A stretch of 64,000 bases of DNA from Geotrypetes seraphini (GCF_902459505.1 NC_047101.1:14792705-14856704); one strand, 5' to 3'; shown: positions 20,243 to 31,785, counted from the first letter of the stretch. Translations and numbers: made by a program. Notes: generated by a model not told the origin, from the sequence alone.

Positions 20243-21310
20243 TTGTGGGGTGATTCTGAAGAGCCCTTTCTGTCTGAAGGTGAGTGTTCCTCTGATGAAG
20301 AGGATCAACTTGTTGTTGATCCCTCTTCTAAACATAATTCCACTTCTTTTACTTCTTTCTTAAAAGAGATGTGTGAATCTCTTTCTATTCCCTTAGAGGC
20401 TGAGTCAAAGAAATCCAAGGCATTCCTTGATGCTCTGGACTTTGAACAGCCTCCAAGGGAATTTCTCAAACTCCCTCTCCATGACATCTTACGAGAGACT
20501 TTCTATAAAAATTTAGAGACTCCCCTGACTGTACCAGGAGCTCCTCGTAAATTGGACTCCTTATACAAGGTTATCCCTATTCTTGGTTTTGACAAACCTC
20601 AGCTCCCGCATGAGTCTCTTTTGGTAGAATCCACACTTAAGAAATCAGCGGGAGCTAGTGTGTATGCCTCAGTCCCTCCTGGCAGAGAAGGAAAAGCCAT
20701 GGACAAATTTGGCAAACGTTTATATCAGAATGCCATGTTAGCCAATAGGTCAGGGAACTACGCTTTTCATTTTTCATTTTATTTAAAGCACCTCATTCAA
20801 AACATGGCTGCTTTTGAAAAGTACCTCCCTGACCGCAAGAAATCTGCATTTCATGCCTGTTCTTCCTCCCTTCTCCAGTTACGCAAGTTCCTAGTTCGGT
20901 CAATTTATGACACTTTTGAATTGACTTCTAGGGCCACGGCTATGTCTGTTGCCATGCGTCGGTTGGCATGGCTCAGAGTCTCAGAGCTCGATGTAAATCA
21001 TCAGGACCACCTCGCAAATGCTCCCTGCTTGGGTGATGAGCTCTTCGGAGAGTCCATGGATTCCACTACACAAAAGCTGCCTGCCCATGAGACTCGGTGG
21101 GATACTCTCCTGAAGACTAAGAAAAAGACTCCACCTGCTCGGCCTTTTCGCCAACAATCTGCCTACCAGCGCCGCTATGCTGCCCGTCCCTTGCCACCGG
21201 CTACTCAACAGCCTAGACGTCAGCGTCAGCAACAGCGACAACCACCTCGGCCAGCCCAGCAGCAACAGGTGAAGCCTCCTCCACCACAAAAGTCTACCCA
21301 ACTCTTTTGA
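20243..21310 (+). mobile_element. DIRS part: capsid-like (gag) region
   Basis: The translated region is acidic at its start, then shows a helical KRLYQNAMLANRSGNYAFHF block, and ends in a Gln/Pro/Arg-rich tail. It sits where DIRS gag lies, and the assignment is by position and composition. Further capsid-like sequence lies upstream from about 19.5 kb. Confidence 0.6.
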
Positions 21311-21311
21311 C

Positions 21312-23233
21312 GTGGTTCTCCAAAGCATAGCCAGTATTCCACCATCTGCCAATCTCCCTCGACCCATAGGAGGACGTCTGTCTTGTTTCACCAGCCGTTG
21401 GGAGAACATCACATCGGATCAGTGGGTCCTCAACATCATCCGCCACGGCTACTCTCTCAACTTTCAGACACGTCCTGCACAAAGTCTGCCAAGAGAGTCT
21501 GCTTTGAACACCTCTCAGTCTTCTCTCCTTCTTCAGGAGGTTCAATCCCTCCTCCTCCTGAACGCCATAGAGGAAGTTCCTCTAGATCAGAAGGGGCAGG
21601 GATTCTACTCCCGTTATTTTCTGGTCCCCCCAAAAAAACAACAAAAAAACAGGGGATCTCAGACCCATCCTAGATCTTCGCGATCTCAACAAATGCTTGG
21701 TCAAGGAGAAATTCAAGATGCTTTCTCTGGCAACTCTTTATCCTCTTCTTCATCAAAGCGACTGGCTATGCTCCCTCAATCTCAAAGAAGCATACACTCA
21801 CATTCCGGTCAATCTGGCCTCCAGGCAGTACCTCCGCTTCATGATCAATCATTGTCATTACCAATACAAGGTGCTACCCTTCGGTCTTGCCTCCTCTCCA
21901 AGAGTGTTCACCAAATGTCTGATTGTGGTGGCCGCCTTTCTATGCTCTCACCACCTTCAAGTCTTTCCTTATCTGGACGATTGGTTAATCAAGGCCAATT
22001 CATCTCAAACAGTGCTCCTGGCCACCAACCAAACCATCCTGTTTCTACAGCTTCTGGGGTTCGAGATCAATCTACCCAAATCTCATCTCATTCCCACTCA
22101 GAGACTTCAATTCATTGGAGCGGTGCTGGACACAGTCCTCATGAGAGCATTCCTGCCAAACGCTTCAATCTCTATGTCAGCAGGTGCTTCCACAACGTTC
22201 CATCTCTGCCAAGCAAATGATGATACTCTTGGGTCACATGGCCTCCACAGTTCATGTCACACCCCTCGCACGTCTTCACCTGCGCACTCCTCAATGGACC
22301 CTAGCTACCCAGTGGTCCCAAGCGACGGATCCTTGCTCACGACACATATCTGTGACATCATCTCTTCGTCAGTCTCTACAATGGTGTTTGATATCCTCAA
22401 ATCTCTCCAGAGGTCTTCTGTTTCATCTACCTCCTCATCAACTTGTCATCACCACCGACGCCTCCCCTTATGCTTGGGGAGCTCATTTGAATGAATTCCA
22501 AACTCAAGGACTTTGGACAGCCCAGGAAATGAAACATCACATCAATTTCCTGGAACTCAGAGCGATGTTTTATGCCCTCAATGCCTTCCAACATCTTCTC
22601 TTTCCTCAGGTCCTCCTGCTGTGCACAGACAATCAAGTTGCGATGTACTACATCAACAAGCAGGGTGGGACAGGCTCTCGCCTCTTGTGCCAGGAAGCCC
22701 AGAAGATTTGGGCTTGGGCCACAGATCACCAACTATTCCTGAAAGCTATCTACATTCAGGGAGAACAGAATTCCTTAGCGGACAAGCTCAGCAGAATTCT
22801 CCAACCTCACGAGTGGACACTCGATCTTTTAACGCTACAGTCCATCTTCGCTCAGTGGGGCACTCCTCAGATAGACCTCTGTGCAGCTCCTCACAATCAC
22901 CAGCTGCCCCTCTTCTGCTCCAGACTCTACTCTCCTCACCGTCTGGCAGCGGATGCATTTCTCCTCGATTGGTCCAATCTGTTCCTGTACGCTTTCCCTC
23001 CTCTGCCTCTCATGTTACGAACCTTGTTCAAGCTCAAGAGGGAACGAGCCACCATGATTCTGATTGCTCCACGGTGGCCCAGGCAACATTGGTTCTCCCT
23101 TCTACTTCAACTCAGTTCCAGGGAGCTTTTCCTTCTTCCACTGTTTCCTTCTCTGCTTACGCAACATCAGGAGACCCTTTTGCATCCCAACCTTCTATCT
23201 CTGCACCTGACAGCTTGGTTTCTCTCGGGCTGA
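21312..23233 (+). mobile_element. DIRS part: reverse transcriptase and RNase H region
   Basis: Reverse transcriptase words such as LKEAYTHIPV, LPFGLASSPRVF and YLDDWL (the YxDD active-site box) lie around 21.7-22.1 kb. RNase H words such as ITTDASPYAWGAHL, ELRAMFYAL and LCTDNQVAMYYINKQGG lie around 22.4-22.7 kb. The order is that of DIRS pol. Confidence 0.85.
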
Positions 23234-24267
23234 CTTCTCATGATACTCTTTTGTCTCAGCCCGTTCGTTCCATTCTGGATGCCTCCAGGAAACCGGCCAC
23301 TCTGCAATGTTACCATCAGAAGTGGACACGGTTTTCTTCCTGGTGTCTTCTTCATCATCATGATCCCACTTTCCTTGCAGTGGAGGCCTTATTGGATTAT
23401 CTTCTTTCTTTGTCTGACTCTGGCCTCAAGTCTACTTCCATCAGAGTCCACCTCAGTGCTATTGCTGCTTTTCATGAGCCAGTTCATGGAAAACTTCTCT
23501 CGGCTCATCCCTTGGTGTCCAGATTCATGCGGGGTCTTTTCAATGTGAAACCACCTCTCAAAGCCCCTCCGGTAATCTGGGATCTCAATGTGGTTCTTTC
23601 CGCCTTAATGAAGCCTCCTTTTGAACCTTTGGCTACCGCTCCTTTCAAGTTTCTCACTTGGAAGGTACTTTTCCTTATTGCTCTTACCTCTGCCAGGAGG
23701 GTCAGTGAGCTACATGCACTAGTTGCGGATCCACCTTTTACAGTCTTTCATCATGACAAGGTGGTTCTGTGTACACATCCAAAGTTTCTCCCTAAGGTTG
23801 TCTCTGAATTCCATCTCAACCAATCCATTGTTTTGCCTGTCTTCTTTCCGAAACCTCACTCTCATTCTGGAGAACAGGCTCTGCATACTTTGGACTGTAA
23901 GCGGGCTCTAGCTTATTATTTAGAGCGTACTAAGCCCCACAGATCAGCTACCCAACTTTTTCTGTCCTTTGATCCGAATAAATTGGGATGTCCTGTTTCT
24001 AAACGTACGTTGTCTAATTGGCTGGCAGCGTGCATTTCTTTCTGTTATGCTCAGACCGGACTGACACTGGAAGGTTCTGTCACGGCCCATAGAGTTCGAG
24101 CTATGGCAGCATCTGTAGCTTTCCTCCGCTCCACGCCTATTGAGGAAATCTGCAAGGCTGCTACTTGGTCCTCAGTTCATACTTTTACATCTCATTATTG
24201 TCTGGATGCTTTCTCCAGACGGGATGGACACTTCGGCCAATCTGTTTTACAAAATTTGTTTTCCTAA
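22513..24267 (+). mobile_element. DIRS part: tyrosine recombinase region
   Basis: The C-terminal half reads as a DIRS/phage-type tyrosine recombinase, with a SARRVSELHAL box, a VTAHRVRAMAAS box (H-x-x-R) and a final WSSVHTFTSHYCLD with the tyrosine. This enzyme, rather than a DDE integrase, integrates the circular DNA copy in the DIRS family. Confidence 0.85.
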
Positions 24268-24352
24268 TGGCCAACCTTCCCACCATCCCTCTTTTTGTTA
24301 GCTTGGAGGTCACCTATCAGTCAAGAATATGCTGCCTGCTTGTCCTGGGATA

Positions 24353-24655
24353 AAGCACAGTTACTTACCGTAACAGGTGTTATCCAGGGACAGCAGGCAG
24401 ATATTCTTGCGTCCCACCCACCTCCCCAGGTTGGCTTCTTAGCTGGCTTATCCTAACTGGGGACCGCGCGCCTCCGTCGGGCGGGAAGGCACTTGCGCGT
24501 GCGCGGTGCGGCCTGCTAGAACTTTCCAAGTTCTTAGAGTGCAATCACTCTAAAATTGTCCGTACCGGGGCTCCGTCGGTGCCGTCACCCATCAGTCAAG
24601 AATATCTGCCTGCTGTCCCTGGATAACACCTGTTACGGTAAGTAACTGTGCTTTC
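24353..24655. repeat. 300-bp hairpin at the right end of the DIRS element
   Basis: About 24353-24409 (CACAGTTACTTACCGTAACA...) is the exact reverse complement of about 24598-24655 (...TGTTACGGTAAGTAACTGTG). The loop between holds the inverted copy of the left terminus. Confidence 0.85.
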
Positions 24656-24696
24656 TGTGCACATTCAGTCTGAAAGCCCTTTTCTGCAGTCAAAAC

Positions 24697-25095
24697 GGTG
24701 TCAGGTCAAAAGCGCGCCGGGACAAAGGCGTGCCCAGACAATTGAGCGCAGCGCGGAGGCGCGCGCCGCTCAAAATTACTGTTTTTTGGGCTAGACATCG
24801 CGCCGCGTTGTGGGGGGTTTGGGGGGTTGTAACCCCCCACATTTTACTGAAAACTTCACTTTTTCCCTGTTTTTCGGGAAAAAGTTCAGTTTACAGTAAA
24901 ATGTGGAGGGTTACAACCCCCCAAACCCCTCATAACGCCGGCGCGATGTCTATTAAGTAAAGTTGGGGGGGGGGGTTCCCCAACAAAACCCCCTGTCGGA
25001 GCCCCTAAAAACTGTAATTTTCTTCGGCGCGCGCCTCCGTCTTGTGCTCAGTTGTTGGCGCGCACCTTTGTCTTTCGCGCCCTTGTCTATGAACC
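24697..25095. mobile_element. Foldback DNA element, GGTGTCAGGTC family, copy 1
   Basis: The ends GGTGTCAGGTCAAAAGCGCG and GTCTATGAACC are flanked by GTCAAAAC (24689-24696) and ATCAAAAC (25096-25103), an 8-bp duplication with one mismatch. The interior is a long palindrome with runs of GGGGGTTTGGGGGGTTGTAA and its complement. It lies 45 bp from the DIRS element. Superfamily unresolved: the 8-bp duplication allows hAT, Merlin or P. Confidence 0.75.
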
Positions 25096-25125
25096 ATCAA
25101 AACAGACTTTTCATGCAGAAAAAGT

Positions 25126-25770
25126 TTTGACATAAGAATAGTCTTACTGGATGAGACCAATGGTTCATCCAGTCCTGTATCCCGTCTTCATGGAAGCCAA
25201 TCCAAGTCACAAGTACCTGGCAAAACCCCAAATAGTAGCAGCATTCCAGAACCCCAAACAGTAGCAAAATTCCGGAACCTCAGATAGCAGGATTCCATGC
25301 CACCGATCTAGGGCAAGCTGTGGCTTCTCCTATGTCTCTCTCAACAGCAGACTATGGACTTTTCCTTCAGGAAATTGTCCAAACCTTTCTTAAAACCAGC
25401 TACATTAACCGCTCTTACCACATCCTCTGGCAACGCATCCCAGAGCTTAACTGTTTGAAAAAAATATTTCCTCCTATTGGTTTTAAGAGTATTACGCTGT
25501 AACTTCATCGAGTGTCCCCTAGTCTTTGTAAATCTTGATGTAGTAAAAAATCGATCCACTTGTACCTGTTCTACACGACTCAGGATTTTGTAGACTTCAG
25601 TCATATCTCCCCTTAGCTGTCTCTTTTCCAAGCTGAAGAGCCCTAACCTCTACGAGAAGAGTTCCATCCCCTTTATCATCTTGGTCGCTCTTCTTTGAAC
25701 CTTTTCCAGTGCCGCTATATCTTTTTTGAGATAAGGAAACCAGCATGCATGGACCACCATACACACGTGT
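25126..25770 (-). mobile_element. CR1 LINE 3' part, minus strand
   Basis: The minus-strand frame 25341-25631 reads RGDMTEVYKILSR..., NRRKYFFQTVKLWDALPEDV and FKKGLDNFLKEKS, the CR1 ORF2 C-terminal signature. It is followed by the non-coding end that includes CCAGTAAGACTATTCTTATG. Confidence 0.85.
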
Positions 25771-27053
25771 TTGTAGGCGCAGTTAGAGGAGAGATCGCTA
25801 AGGCCGAGTTTAGGTTGGAAGAGAGAAATAATGGATGGAGACTGAATTTCAGCTTCATACGTTACTTTCTATGGCAGAAACACCTGCAGAAATAGCAAGT
25901 GTAAAGTCTGGCAAAAAACAAAAGGAATTGACCCCAAAATATATGGGTCCTGTATCCCTAGCGGACTAGGTCCTTTAAGGCTTTTATGTGGATAACCTAT
26001 TTTTATGGGGATGAATTCAGTGTATCTTTGGAACTTTGACACTTTCAAATAAAGTCCATTTAGGAACATCGTCGCTCCACAGAGTTTTTTTTGGTTTTTT
26101 CAGTGTAAAGTCTGGGACAGGTGCCGCCTTTGACTTTCAACATAAGGTAATTTTATAACAAATTGCCTATGTGTAAAGAGCCTATTTTAGGCTTATTCCT
26201 GAGTCAGTACATCTGGCTGTATTCAAATCTACGCTAAAAGAACTATCACATTTAATATCTCATGTATTGAATAACTGATATATTGAATGTGATAGTGCTA
26301 TACGAGTGCTCATACACATTGAGATTATATTGATTGTAATATACCTCAGTTGAGTGAACATTTGTGTAACTGATTGATAAAATTAGATGCAAATGAGAGC
26401 AGACATATATAAAGAAAGAAAAACTGACTGCAAAGTAAATATTTTATTTACTTATTCAATAGCCAGACATTGATAGACATTCTTGAACATTACTTGTACA
26501 GAAAAGTACAATAAGTTCTCCAGGATAATCAATATTAGCTGGGCTAAAGACAAACTAGAAATGACCAAATTAAATACCTTTTTAAATATAGATTATATTA
26601 ATTAACCACGTCAAGAGAGGCAGAGATCTGGAAACTTTGAAGTGTGGCGTTTATATATTTCTATACCGCACAATCCAAAGTTCTTGGTGGTTCACAAGAG
26701 AACATATATAATAAATCAAACGTAGACAAAACAAAAGCTTAATAATCTGCTTGACGTTTCTTCCTGTAAGTGTCTGAAACTCAAAAACTGGATGAGTTCG
26801 TCATTTTGGCTGTTCAGAGCATGCCATGCTGCCGTTAATTATGCCTCTCTCTAGGCGGCGGGATCTTGAAACAGGGCGACTTTCATGGCCTACTCCAAGC
26901 TTCCATCCCCAACCTGTCAAGCGGGTCCTTGTAGGCGGCGTAGACTGAGTACACGGTCAGAGTTACCAGCAGCTTCGAGCAGCTCATATTATTTCTCTTG
27001 AGTGACTTTTATTTGACTTCTTATTCTTCTACTTACCATAGATCAGTGGTCTC
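25771..27053. other. Mixed noncoding DNA, partly unique
   Basis: About 25990-26090 looks like an old LINE tail (TTTCAAATAAAGTCCATTTA). 26640-26720 is a reversed LINE tail (TATACCGCACAATCCAAAGT). 26760-27000 is more GC-rich and matches no repeat in the window. It contains the 34-codon frame described separately. Confidence 0.4.
26883..26987 (-). other. 34-codon small ORF, unidentified
   Basis: ATG to TGA on the minus strand reads MSCSKLLVTLTVYSVYAAY, then KDPLDRLGMEAWSRP. The N-terminus is hydrophobic enough for a signal or membrane segment. The start context is weak (AATAATATGA). It matches no family I know. A chance frame is the simplest explanation, but the surrounding 240 bp is unlike the repeats around it. 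Confidence 0.2.
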
Positions 27054-27353
27054 CAACCCAAACCCTTTGCAGGGCCACATTTTGGATTGGTAGGTCCTTG
27101 AAGGGCCTTAGAAAAAATAGTTAATGTCTTATTAAAGAAATGACAATTTTGCATGAGGTAAAACTCTTTATAGTTTATAAATCTTTCCTTTTGGCCAAGT
27201 CTTAATAATAATATTGTAATTTATAGCTAAAGAAACATATGATCAAGAAACTGTTTGATTTTACTCTCGTGATTATGATAAACATACCGAAGGCCTCAAA
27301 ATAGTACCTGGCGGGCCGCATGTGGCCCCCGGGCCGCGAGTTTGAGACCACTG
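27054..27353. mobile_element. hAT-type MITE, full copy (CAGTGGTCTC family)
   Basis: The ends CAGTGGTCTCCAAC and GTTTGAGACCACTG are inverted. The flanks CCATAGAT and CTCTAGAT are an imperfect 8-bp duplication (6/8). The interior words GCAGGGCCACATTTTGGATT and GGCGGGCCGCATGTGGCCCC are shared with 17998-18204 and 60099-60351. Confidence 0.82.
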
Positions 27354-27614
27354 CTCTAGATACTGAATTAGAATAACAGTTTGGGAACAAAGTTGTTCAA
27401 TTTTTATCACTAACATTGTGACTGGAAGCAGTAATAATATAACCACAATAATACACAGCTGTCAAGAAATATTATAATATATAAGCACCTTTGACTATCT
27501 CTTGCACTTATGATTCAAATCGCCATAGTAGATGGCAGATCTTTCAGTTGTTAATCATGTCTTGTGGTGAGTATGGAAGAGCCATTGTCGGTGACTCAAT
27601 AAAATATGACAGAG

Positions 27615-27965
27615 CAGTCCACAGTGTCGTCGTGAGGGTGGGAGGTGCCCAGGGTGGTGGTGGCCCTCCTGCCGTGTGCGCCGTTTCCCTTCCCCCATAC
27701 CATCAGTAACCTCCCAACCTGCTGTCACGCCAACGTCACGTCCTAGGCACGAGTCCAGGAAGTGATGACGAAGGAAGAGCCAATGCCGGTGTGACAGCAG
27801 CTTGGGGGTTGCCGCTCGCACCAGGAACATTAGAATTACGGGGGAAGATAAGTGACGTGCACGTGTGGCGGGGGGAGGGGCAAGAGGAGGGCAGGTGCCT
27901 GTGCCCTCACCAAGATGGTGCCCAGGGTGGACCGTCCCCACACCCCCTTTACTAATGTCACTGAG
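27615..27965. mobile_element. GTGGCGTAGCGAGGG-family MITE, worn copy
   Basis: GAGGGTGGGAGGTGCCCAGG at the left and ATGGTGCCCAGGGTGGACCG at the right are inverted relatives of the ends seen at 36323-36688, 51128-51310 and 52496-52908. CpG-rich interior. Confidence 0.5.
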
Positions 27966-28224
27966 TGTACGCAAGGTTTTTCATCACCAGAAAAACACCT
28001 CAAAAGCAGTAGCTATGCCAATGAGGACGGGGACAGCTCATTGCACATGCCACACTTGTCTTTTTGTGCAAACTTTAGCAGCAAAATTTCTTTTGCTGTG
28101 AGTTATCTACATGTGTTGCCCCTACCATCTTAAAATAGTATATAGAGGCACATATCCTTGTAATAGAGTATCACAAAGTACATGGAGTGTCATCTGAGCT
28201 ACAATTTAGCAAGGGCAAAAACAG

Positions 28225-28580
28225 AAGAAAGGAAATCCTTCGCAGGACAAAACAAGCAAAGTCCCAGCAAAAGGAGACGAAGACCAAATGGACGATAATT
28301 GGATCAATTTATTGGATGATACGCAAAGACTCGGCACGATTCGTGTTTCAGCCAAAGGCCTGCATCAGGAGTCTACAAGCGGGAATGATTTGATAATCTT
28401 CCAAACGGCTTCGATCTCAATTATTAACTGATGTGAAAGCTCAAGGATCGTACAATCTATCAAGTCAGATGATCAGACTCCTGAGTCAGGCCTTTGGCTG
28501 AAACGCAAATCATGTTGAGTCTTTGCGTACCATCCATTTGGGCTTCGTCTCCTTTGCCGTGACTTTGCTTGCTGAAATTT
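28225..28580. repeat. Foldback element
   Basis: The arms at about 28245-28372 (AAAGGAGACGAAGACCAAAT ... GTTTCAGCCAAAGGCCTGCA) and 28466-28575 (CAGGCCTTTGGCTGAAACGC ... ATTTGGGCTTCGTCTCCTTT) are reverse complements with a loop of about 90 bp. The family is unknown. The plan (GAAAC words near the centre) resembles the other foldbacks in the window. Confidence 0.65.
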
Positions 28581-28789
28581 AGCAAGATATTCATTTCACA
28601 ATAACTGGAGAATTTCGGGGTTGTTTTGCAAATGCACACCCCTCCAAATTCTATAAATGGTGCCTAAAGATGAGTATGCAAATGCACGTCCAGTTATAGA
28701 ATAGCGTGCATAACATAATTAGTTAATTGTCACTAAATTGGCTTTTAATTGAGAATAAGTACCACTAATTGGAATTAATTATTATTATT

Positions 28790-28975
28790 TTTAGTATTTA
28801 TATACCACTTATAGCCTAAATGGTTTAGATTCAGGTACTCAAGCATTTTCCCCTATCTGTCCCAGTGGGCTCACCCTCTACCTAATGTACCTGGGGCAAA
28901 GGGGGATTAAGTGACTTGCCTAGGGTCACAAGGAGCAGCATGGGATTTGAACCCACAACCAACACACAAATTAAT
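28790..28975 (-). mobile_element. tRNA-derived SINE, minus strand
   Basis: Reverse complement of the SINE at 49108-49350. GTGACTTGCCTAGGGTCACA, AGGAGCAGCATGGGATTTGA and ACCCACAAC mark the tRNA-derived head, truncated before the A box. It is uninterrupted here, so it shows where the MITE entered the copy at 2213-2565. Confidence 0.8.
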
Positions 28976-29204
28976 TAGCACTAATTAGCATTAATTAGTA
29001 GTTACACGTATAACTGACTTACACCCCTATTCTGTATAATGAGGGTCCAGTGCAGAAAGCTACTGTGGGCTGTGGCATGTCCTTAACAAGCAGTTTGCCC
29101 GCTCGTTAATGGCTGCTGTATGTTTAAAGGCCTTCTGCACTGCTGAGGTAGGCACCAGGGTACAACAGCTGATTAGATTTGTGCACAGGGGTACAATGCC
29201 AGAA

Positions 29205-29380
29205 ATCTACCGCCAGGTCTAAGGCTGGCATAAAGTCCCCATGGTCAGCAAGTTTGTGATGCTGCTCGCACTGGGAAAATTAAAGAGGGAAGAGGGGCGC
29301 GTGGCGGGGGAAGGGGGGGGAGAAGAGGGTGGGGGAGGGGCGCTGCCACCCCTGGTGCCTCTCGCCCTCGCTATGCCACT
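29205..29380 (-). mobile_element. GTGGCATAGCGAGGG-family MITE half
   Basis: The right end GCCTCTCGCCCTCGCTATGC and CACT is the inverted terminus of this family. The interior words GCTCGCACTGGGAAAATTAA and GAGGGAAGAGGGGCGCGTGG are shared with 52496-52908. Confidence 0.55.
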
Positions 29381-29636
29381 TTTTGGGTCAACACTCAAGA
29401 AATTCATTTTCCATCAAAGAAACAAAATCTATCTTAATCACGAAAAAAAAAAAAAGAACCGATGACTGTGGCAATATTTTCCAGTGATGGATTCAGGCCG
29501 GTGACCAAAACACATTTGCAAAAAAAAATCCAACTTCTTCTCCTTTATGAATTACATGCAATAACTATGGACCCCAAATACAGATCTGATGACTATACAT
29601 GTAGGTTTATTTGCTGGTCTTTAACCATTAAACTAA

Positions 29637-29745
29637 GGGGTCCTTTTAATAAGGCGTTGTAACCAATTTAGTGCGCTAAATGCTAAGGCGTCCATAATAT
29701 AACGGATGTCTTAGCATCAGTTAGCGTGGCTTAATAAAAGGACCC
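29637..29745. mobile_element. PIF/Harbinger-like MITE
   Basis: GGGGTCCTTTTAATAAGGCG to CTTAATAAAAGGACCC, with TAA before and TTA after. The interior arms TGCTAAGGCGTCC and GGATGTCTTAGCA are inverted. Sister copies: 37492-37610, 39267-39423, 47061-47119, 54801-54987. Confidence 0.75.
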
Positions 29746-29877
29746 TTAAATGTTCTTTGATGCAAAGATTTCAAGATCTTGTGCTTCTGGTTATAGCGAT
29801 CTTAAGTCTATTCACGAAAATGTTCTTTTGCATGCCAGCTGAGACATTTGGAGCATTGAGACAAAGCAACAGATTTA

Positions 29878-30134
29878 GAAACATAGAAACATAGAAGATG
29901 ACGGCAGAAAAGGGCCACGGCCCATCAAGTCTGCCCACTCTAATGACGCACCCCCCCTAACTTCTTCCCCTAAGAGATCCCACAAGCCTATCCTATTTTT
30001 TCTTAAAGTCTGGCACGCTGCTGGCTTCAATTACCTGCAGTGAAAGATCATTCCAATGACCAACCACCCTTTCGGTGAAGAAATACTTCCTGGTGTCACC
30101 ATGAAATCTCCCATCCCTGAGTTTCAACGGATGT
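29878..30134 (-). mobile_element. CR1 LINE 3' end, minus strand
   Basis: Read on the minus strand it contains the CR1 box ...RKYFFTERVVGHWNDLS... and ends TCTTCTATGTTTCTATGTTT. It is the reverse relative of 30950-31458, which belongs to the same subfamily. Confidence 0.8.
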
Positions 30135-30500
30135 CTAATCTAATCTAAACCTTAAGTTTATATACCGCATCATCTCCATGAGTATGGAGCTCGACACGGT
30201 TTACAAGAACTTTAAAATAGTGGGTAGAGAAGAAGAAAAAGGATTACGTGAACTTATGTGTAGAAGGGGGGAGAGAAAGGGGGGAAGGATAGAGTTACAA
30301 TTTGCTGAAAAGCCAGGTTTTCAGTTGTTTGCGGAATAACTGAAGGGAGCTCAGGTTCCGCAACGGGGTGGTGAGGTCGTTCCACAGACCTGTGATTTTG
30401 AAGAGAAAAGATTTTCCCAGTTTGCCTGCATAGTGAATGCCGCGTGGAGAGGGGAAGGCTAGTTTATGCCTTTGGGCAGTTCTGTCGCCGTAAATCCTTT
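30135..30500 (-). mobile_element. L2-like LINE 3' end, minus strand
   Basis: The minus-strand translation contains KITGLWNDLTTPLRNLSS and LQLFRKQLKTWLFSKL then a stop, the L2-type C-terminus. The tail AACCGTGTCGAGCTCCATAC...GGTATATAAACTTAAGG (minus reading) matches that at 35780-35860. Confidence 0.75.
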
Positions 30501-30661
30501 AAGAAAGAACATATCCTCTTCTACCCACTCAGTGGCCACAGATTTGGACTTGGAGGATGAGATGTACAGCGTCAGTATCTATGAGAAAAACCTGTTTTTT
30601 GGGTTGTTTTGGGTTTTTTTTGCTACACAGAACATTTTGGACCCCAGTTCGATTACAAAAG

Positions 30662-31785
30662 TTAGATAGGTCTGTCAACTTGAAATAGGGACACTGGATC
30701 ATTTGTTGTCTTATTGTCCTATGATGCTCAATTTTTGGAGGTCAATATGGGGACATATTACTAACATATTAGAATCATCGATTCGATTAATCTATGATGT
30801 AGTCGTCTGTGGGACATTATTGCATATTAGACCCCCATTGGACCGGTATAAATGCTGGCTTTTCATTTGCAAATGGTTACTCGCAATTGGAAAAAATTGG
30901 GATTGGCTTAGCTTTACCTTTTGGTGGGCAAATTTATGTTCATGTTACAAGTATTGTGTACAATTCTGGAGGCCACGTTACCAAAAAGATGTGCTGAGAG
31001 CCAAATCGGTTCAGCGAATGGCCACCAGGATGGTCTCAGGGACTCAAGGATCTCCCGTATGAGGAAAGGCTGAGTAAATTGCAGCTATACTCACTCGAGG
31101 AACATAGAGAGAGGGGAGACATGATTGAGATGTTCAAATATATCACGGGCCGTATCGAGGTGGAAGATGATATCTTTTTTCTTAAAGGACCCACGGCCAC
31201 AAAAGGGTATCCGCTGAAAATCAGGGGCGGGAAATTTCATGGCGACACCAGGAAGTATTTCTTCACCGAAAGGGTGGTTGGTCATTGGAATGATCTTTCA
31301 CTGCAGGTAATTGAGGCCAGCAGCGTGCCAGATTTTAAGAAAAAATGGGATAGGCATGTGGGATCTCTTAGTGGAAGAAGTTAGGGGGGTGGGTCATTAG
31401 AGTGGGCAGACTTGATGGGCCGAGGCCCTTTTCTGCTGTCATTTTCTATGTTTCTAAGTATGAGCAAATGAACGCGGATAGGTTGGGGCATAATAATTTA
31501 TTTAGATTAGTTTGGGGTCCATTAACGACTTTTGTTACTTCGGTATAGTTGTCTTTTACCTTTAATTTCCTTAAGATCTATACACACATTCAGGGAAGGG
31601 TGGGAGGGTGGGATAGGGTTATCTTTTTTGTTTTATTTCTTGATTGAATGTACTGGAAGGGAGGAGGGGTGGCAATTCATTTTGTATTGTTATTGATTGA
31701 TTGTAATGCTGATTCTGATTATTAATGTATGTATAATTTTCTGCACTCTGTATTAGCCTTGAAAATTTAATAAAGATGAAAAAAA
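30662..31785 (+). mobile_element. L1-clade LINE end, split by a CR1 insertion
   Basis: The left part (30662 to about 30955) encodes HLLSYCPMMLNFWRSIWGHI ... FWWANLC, an L1-type ORF2 C-terminus. The right part resumes at about 31459 with YEQMNADRLGHNNLFRLVWG and runs to an A-rich tail, TTAATAAAGATGAAAAAAAG, at 31769-31788. The 500 bp between is CR1. Confidence 0.75.
30956..31458 (+). mobile_element. CR1 LINE fragment nested in the L1 element
   Basis: It encodes RERGDMIEMFKYITGRIEVE, RKYFFTERVVGHWNDLSLQV and FKKKWDRHV before a stop. It ends with GGGCAGACTTGATGGGCCGA and TTTTCTATGTTTCT. Confidence 0.85.

Larger units (their letters stand above)
18973..24652 (+). mobile_element. DIRS-type tyrosine-recombinase retrotransposon (fossil), near whole
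   Basis: This element of about 5.7 kb carries the parts of the DIRS family in order: a capsid-like region (about 19.5-21.3 kb), reverse transcriptase with YLDDWL plus RNase H (about 21.3-23.2 kb), and a tyrosine recombinase (about 22.5-24.3 kb) overlapping the previous part in another frame, as the family does. The ends are inverted, not direct: about 18973-19160 pairs with about 24440-24600, and the start (GCTTTATCCCAGGACAAGC) also pairs with 24306-24356, the internal complementary region. No target duplication is evident, as usual for DIRS. It looks young, because its ends are almost identical and most frames are long. It has only a few apparent breaks, mainly in the first half. It may have a promoter in the left end, but no clear one is visible. 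Confidence 0.88.
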
